Shown here in pieces: positions 60,487 through 64,000 of a DNA stretch of 64,000 bases. Within the stretch, counting starts at the first letter, position 1. Each line of letters begins with the position of its first letter. Source of the stretch: Rhizobium sp. 16-449-1b (GTDB lineage: Bacteria; Pseudomonadota; Alphaproteobacteria; Rhizobiales; Rhizobiaceae); assembly GCF_017741935.1 (NCBI RefSeq), contig NZ_JAGHMH010000002.1:124001-188000 (forward strand). Direction: 5' to 3'. A model generated the notes under the pieces. That model worked only from the letters and a program-made list of their open reading frames with translations. It did not search any database and was not told the DNA's origin. Both the position numbers and the translations under genes were made by a program.

Positions 60487-62403
60487 TTACGCGGACTTCT
60501 TGCGATCGTCGTCCTTGACTTCTTCGTAGTCGGCATCGACGACATTGTCATCGCCGGCTTCGGCGGAAGCGTCTTCCGCGCCACCTTCAGCCTGCTGCGC
60601 TTCGTAGATCGCCTGACCGAGCTTCATGGACACTTCCATGAGGGTCTGGGTCTTCGCCTTGATGTCCTCGGCGTCCGGCTCGGTTGCCTCGACGGAGGTC
60701 TTCAGAGCGGCAATCGCGTCGGAGATCGCGGTGCGATCGGCTTCGGTGACCTTGTCGCCGTAATCCTTCAGCGACTTCTCGCTGGAGTGGATCAGGCTTT
60801 CGGCCTGGTTCTTGGCTTCAACGCCTTCGCGACGCTTCTTGTCGGCTTCAGCATTGGCTTCGGCGTCCTTGACCATCTTTTCGATGTCGGCGTCGGAGAG
60901 ACCACCAGAGGCCTGGATGCGGATCTGCTGTTCCTTGCCGGTGCCCTTGTCCTTGGCCGAAACCTGCACGATGCCGTTGGCGTCGATATCGAAGGTGACT
61001 TCGATCTGCGGAACGCCACGCGGTGCCGGCGGCAGGCCAACGAGGTCGAACTGGCCGAGCAGCTTGTTGTCCTGGGCCATTTCGCGCTCGCCCTGCGAAA
61101 CGCGGATGGTGACGGCGGACTGGTTGTCGTCGGCGGTCGAGAAGGTCTGCGACTTCTTCGTCGGGATCGTGGTGTTACGCTCGATCAGACGGGTGAAGAC
61201 GCCACCCAGCGTTTCGATGCCGAGAGACAGCGGGGTTACGTCGAGAAGCAGAACGTCCTTGACGTCGCCCTGGAGAACGCCGGCCTGGATGGCGGCGCCG
61301 AGAGCGACGACTTCATCCGGGTTGACGCCCTTGTGCGGCTCCTTGCCGAACAGCTGCTTGACGACTTCCTGCACCTTCGGCATGCGGCTCATGCCACCGA
61401 CCAGAACGACTTCATCGATCTCGGCTGGCGTTACGCCGGCATCCTTGAGGGCTGCCTTGCACGGCGCGATGGTGCGCTGGACGAGATCGTCGACCAGGCT
61501 TTCGAGCTTGGCGCGGGTCAGCTTCAGCGTCAGGTGCTTCGGACCGGTTGCATCGGCCGTGATGAACGGCAGGTTGATTTCGGTCTGCTGCGACGAAGAC
61601 AGTTCGATCTTGGCCTTTTCGGCAGCTTCCTTAAGGCGCTGCAGAGCAAGCTTGTCGCCCTTCAGATCGATGCCGTTGTCCTTCTTGAACTCGGCAACGA
61701 GGTATTCGACGAGACGCATGTCGAAGTCTTCACCGCCGAGGAAGGTATCGCCGTTGGTGGACTTCACTTCGAAGACGCCGTCGCCGATTTCGAGGATCGA
61801 GATATCGAAGGTACCGCCACCCAAGTCGTAAACGGCGATCGTCTTGCCGTCCTTCTTGTCGAGACCGTAGGCCAGCGCTGCCGCCGTCGGCTCGTTGATG
61901 ATGCGCAGAACTTCGAGGCCAGCGATACGGCCGGCATCCTTGGTTGCCTGGCGCTGTGCGTCGTTGAAGTATGCGGGAACGGTGATGACGGCCTTTTCGA
62001 CCTTTTCACCGAGGTAGGATTCAGCGGTTTCCTTCATCTTCTGAAGGATCATCGCGGAGATCTGGGCAGGCGAATAGCCGGTGCCGCGGGCCTTGACCCA
62101 TGCGTCGCCGTTGTCGCCCTTGGTGATCTCGAAGGGAACGAGGCCCTTGTCCTTTTCAACCGTCGGATCGTCGTAGCGGCGGCCGATGAGGCGCTTCACT
62201 GCGAACAGCGTATCCGTGGGGTTGGTGACTGCCTGGCGCTTGGCCGGCTGACCGACGAGGCGCTCGCCATCTTCGGAAAATGCAACGATCGAAGGCGTGG
62301 TGCGCGCACCTTCGGCGTTCTCGATGACCTTTGCGTCCTTGCCGTCCATGACAGCGACGCAGGAATTTGTCGTTCCGAGGTCGATACCAATTACTTTTGC
62401 CAT
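60487..62403 (-). CDS. dnaK: Molecular chaperone DnaK (Hsp70)
   Basis: 638 residues from the ATG at 62403 with AAGGAG 8 nt upstream. N-terminal ATPase: [48 protein letters not shown] and [11 protein letters not shown]. The substrate domain contains [32 protein letters not shown]. The acidic tail ends [15 protein letters not shown] with KKSA. It is the first gene of the dnaK-dnaJ unit. No CIRCE repeat was found; a heat-shock sigma-type promoter is proposed at 62516-62545. Confidence 0.98.
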   Translation of the reverse strand: MAKVIGIDLGTTNSCVAVMDGKDAKVIENAEGARTTPSIVAFSEDGERLVGQPAKRQAVTNPTDTLFAVKRLIGRRYDDPTVEKDKGLVPFEITKGDNGDAWVKARGTGYSPAQISAMILQKMKETAESYLGEKVEKAVITVPAYFNDAQRQATKDAGRIAGLEVLRIINEPTAAALAYGLDKKDGKTIAVYDLGGGTFDISILEIGDGVFEVKSTNGDTFLGGEDFDMRLVEYLVAEFKKDNGIDLKGDKLALQRLKEAAEKAKIELSSSQQTEINLPFITADATGPKHLTLKLTRAKLESLVDDLVQRTIAPCKAALKDAGVTPAEIDEVVLVGGMSRMPKVQEVVKQLFGKEPHKGVNPDEVVALGAAIQAGVLQGDVKDVLLLDVTPLSLGIETLGGVFTRLIERNTTIPTKKSQTFSTADDNQSAVTIRVSQGEREMAQDNKLLGQFDLVGLPPAPRGVPQIEVTFDIDANGIVQVSAKDKGTGKEQQIRIQASGGLSDADIEKMVKDAEANAEADKKRREGVEAKNQAESLIHSSEKSLKDYGDKVTEADRTAISDAIAALKTSVEATEPDAEDIKAKTQTLMEVSMKLGQAIYEAQQAEGGAEDASAEAGDDNVVDADYEEVKDDDRKKSA

Positions 62404-62515
62404 GTCATTTACTCCTTGAAGCAAGCTGTCTGAACCCCGGGAAGGCATTTCGATGACAGCCCCTTACGGGATGGGTCTCTACGTTTGACGCAATCGTGAT
62501 TGCGGTGATGCGGCG

Positions 62516-62545
62516 TATATAAGGACGGGTTTTCGCGACTGCAAG
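62516..62545 (-). promoter_or_regulatory. Candidate RpoH-type promoter of dnaK
   Basis: On the minus strand CTTGCA (62545-62540), a 16-bp spacer and CTTATATA (62523-62516) lie about 113 bp upstream of the dnaK ATG. The CTTG -35 core fits alphaproteobacterial RpoH and housekeeping promoters; which factor uses it is inferred from the gene. Confidence 0.5.
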
Positions 62546-62639
62546 GCGGGAAATGTCCTGAAAACCAGCAAAAGAAGCCAACAGCAATTAATTTTCGCCG
62601 CGCGCCCGAAGGCACGTTTTTTGTTGCGCGGCAAAGCGT

Positions 62640-64000
62640 TTACTCACCCATGATCAGGTCGAGAAGCGTGGTGCGGCGCGGCTGGTACGGCTGGTGCTGC
62701 GGACCGCCCCCGACATCGCCCGGCGGCAGCGCATTTCCATAGCCGTAACCCTCGTCCTGAGCGACATCGGCGGGCGGTACCGGACCACCATAAACAGGAG
62801 GCTGCTGCTGGCCACCGCGGCGCACCGGCGCCTGCGGATACTGGCTCCGCTGGTCGTTACCGCCGCCACCGAAGACGCCCGAAATGATGCTGCCGATGGT
62901 GCCCTGCTCCTCGACGGGCGGCTGCATGCTACCGGTCGATCCGGTCATGTTGCCTTGCATATCACTGGGCATATCGTTGGGCATGCCGCCCTGCATGTTC
63001 GGATCGTTCGACGCCATCGGCTGGCCGTTATCGATGGGTGCTGCCGGATTGACGAACTGGCCGTTGCCGAAGAGCGGCGCGGGAGAGAGGCCCTTGTGGG
63101 CGGCCACCATGAATTCCTGCCAGGCCTTGGCCGGAAGACCACCACCGGTGACCTTCTTCATCGGCTTGCCATCGTCATTGCCGAACCAGACGCCCGTCGT
63201 GAGATTGCTGGTAAAACCGACGAAGAGGGCGTCGCGGGAGTTCTGCGTCGTTCCGCTCTTGCCGGCGACCTGCCAGCCTGGGATCTTCGCGGCCTTGCCC
63301 GTTCCCTGCTCGACGACGCCGATCATCATCGCGTTCATGTTGGCGGCGACCGCCTCGGAGAGGACGCGCGGCGGGTTGTCATAGGTGTTTTCGTAAAGAA
63401 CCTTGCTGCCATCGGCCGTCGTCACGCGGCGAATGACATGCGGCGTTGCCTTGTAGCCGCCGTTCATGAAGGCGGCGTAGGCGCCGGTGAGCTCCGTCAG
63501 CGACACTTCCGAGGTGCCGAGCGCGATCGAGGCGTTCGACTGCAGCTCGCTCTCGATGCCGAGGCGGTGGGCGAGCTTGATGACCTGATCGGGGCCGTCA
63601 TACATGACCAGCTGGGCGGCCACCGTGTTCAGCGATTTCGCGAGCGCTGTCGCGAGCGTCACCTCGCCATTGTACTTCTTCTCGTAGTTCTCCGGCGTCC
63701 AGTCGCCGATGCGGATAGGCGCGTCGTTGAAAACGGAGAATGGCGTCAGCCCCTTTTCGAGCGCCGCCGCATAGACGAAGGGCTTGAAGGAGGAGCCCGG
63801 CTGGCGCTTGGCCTTGACCGCGCGGTTGAACTGGCTGTCGGCATAATCGCGACCGCCGACAAGCGCACGGATCGCGCCGGTGCCGTCGATCGAGACGAGC
63901 GCTGCCTGCGAGGCATCGAGCTTGGCGCCGTCCTTGCCGAGCACGTCGTTGAGCGACTGTTCGGCGCGCTTTTCCAGCGTCTTGTCGATGGTGGTGTCGA
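62640..64000 (-). CDS. mrcA: Penicillin-binding protein 1A, C-terminal part (runs off window)
   Basis: The stop at 62640 lies in the window; the frame is open to the right edge, so about 453 C-terminal codons are visible. The transpeptidase motifs are intact: SxxK in RQPGSSFKPF, SxN in AKSLNTVAA and KSGTT in AGKSGTTQNSRDALF. A low-complexity tail rich in Gly/Gln/Pro/Met (last ~130 residues) follows. The glycosyltransferase domain lies outside the window. Class A PBPs polymerise and cross-link peptidoglycan from the periplasmic face of the inner membrane. Confidence 0.93.
   Translation of the reverse strand, partial: DTTIDKTLEKRAEQSLNDVLGKDGAKLDASQAALVSIDGTGAIRALVGGRDYADSQFNRAVKAKRQPGSSFKPFVYAAALEKGLTPFSVFNDAPIRIGDWTPENYEKKYNGEVTLATALAKSLNTVAAQLVMYDGPDQVIKLAHRLGIESELQSNASIALGTSEVSLTELTGAYAAFMNGGYKATPHVIRRVTTADGSKVLYENTYDNPPRVLSEAVAANMNAMMIGVVEQGTGKAAKIPGWQVAGKSGTTQNSRDALFVGFTSNLTTGVWFGNDDGKPMKKVTGGGLPAKAWQEFMVAAHKGLSPAPLFGNGQFVNPAAPIDNGQPMASNDPNMQGGMPNDMPSDMQGNMTGSTGSMQPPVEEQGTIGSIISGVFGGGGNDQRSQYPQAPVRRGGQQQPPVYGGPVPPADVAQDEGYGYGNALPPGDVGGGPQHQPYQPRRTTLLDLIMGE

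Noticed and set aside
60454..62433. 659-codon open frame antisense to dnaK
   Set aside because: A well-known spurious frame opposite Hsp70 genes; DnaK on the minus strand is certain.

Overview
The window looks like chromosomal DNA of a Rhizobiales alphaproteobacterium close to Rhizobium/Agrobacterium. The signs are high GC, Rhizobium-type palindromic intergenic repeats (RIME-like), an Irr-type iron control element in front of mbfA, an alphaproteobacterial dnaK-dnaJ pair with a heat-shock-like promoter, and a complete rhizobial carbon-phosphorus (C-P) lyase cluster. Genus level is inference; no rRNA or tRNA gene was seen.

Layout. 1-4.6 kb: the start of a YejA/YejB-type peptide or oligopeptide ABC importer, a TetR regulator divergent from an isochorismatase-fold hydrolase, and a MepA murein endopeptidase. 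4.7-9.6 kb: a collinear central-metabolism block, mgsA-glk-ABC exporter-dapB-gpmA. 9.6-11.3 kb: a divergent HxlR regulator/SDR pair and a truncated HigA-like antitoxin remnant. 11.3-27.6 kb: phosphonate utilisation. phnF is divergent from phnG-H-I-J-(RIME)-K-L-hexapeptide transferase. A roughly 3 kb interruption (EamA transporter, rsgA, HAD phosphatase) follows, then phnC-D-E1-E2-2H phosphoesterase-phnM-phnN. Both phn transcription units start at Pho-box-like direct repeats, and phnG also has a perfect inverted repeat suited to PhnF.

27.6-35.8 kb: accessory genes (GrpB-like, P-loop kinase, GFA, VapBC toxin-antitoxin, reductase/AraC pair, MATE pump, SDR) with three repeat elements. 35.8-42.4 kb: an FtsK-type translocase without membrane segments, PolA, and a coiled-coil protein. 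42.4-53.3 kb: a candidate small RNA, MarR, a GAF-GGDEF-PilZ diguanylate cyclase, cupin, DUF1801, an alditol-oxidase-like flavoprotein, an orphan Imm26 immunity protein, a GreA-family factor, RNase HI, an MHYT-GGDEF-EAL sensor and an M20 peptidase. 53.8-64 kb: an SH3/collagen-like secreted protein, MbfA with its ICE operator, an XRE regulator, a 272-bp element with terminal inverted repeats, a class III adenylate cyclase with TPRs, dnaJ, dnaK and the 3' part of a class A penicillin-binding protein.

How the genes work together. The dominant module is phosphate-starvation scavenging. PhnCDE imports phosphonate, PhnG-L with PhnM makes and cleaves the ribosyl-phosphonate, and PhnN turns ribose 1,5-bisphosphate into PRPP. 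No phnP is present. A 2H-fold phosphoesterase sits where the cyclic-phosphate-opening step would be needed. I did not find a clearly new multi-gene defence or mobile system. The most interesting leads are the extended PHO-box array before phnC, the candidate sRNA with pyrimidine-rich loops, the TAGAGC-ended palindromes that supply stop codons, and the GAF-GGDEF-PilZ protein.
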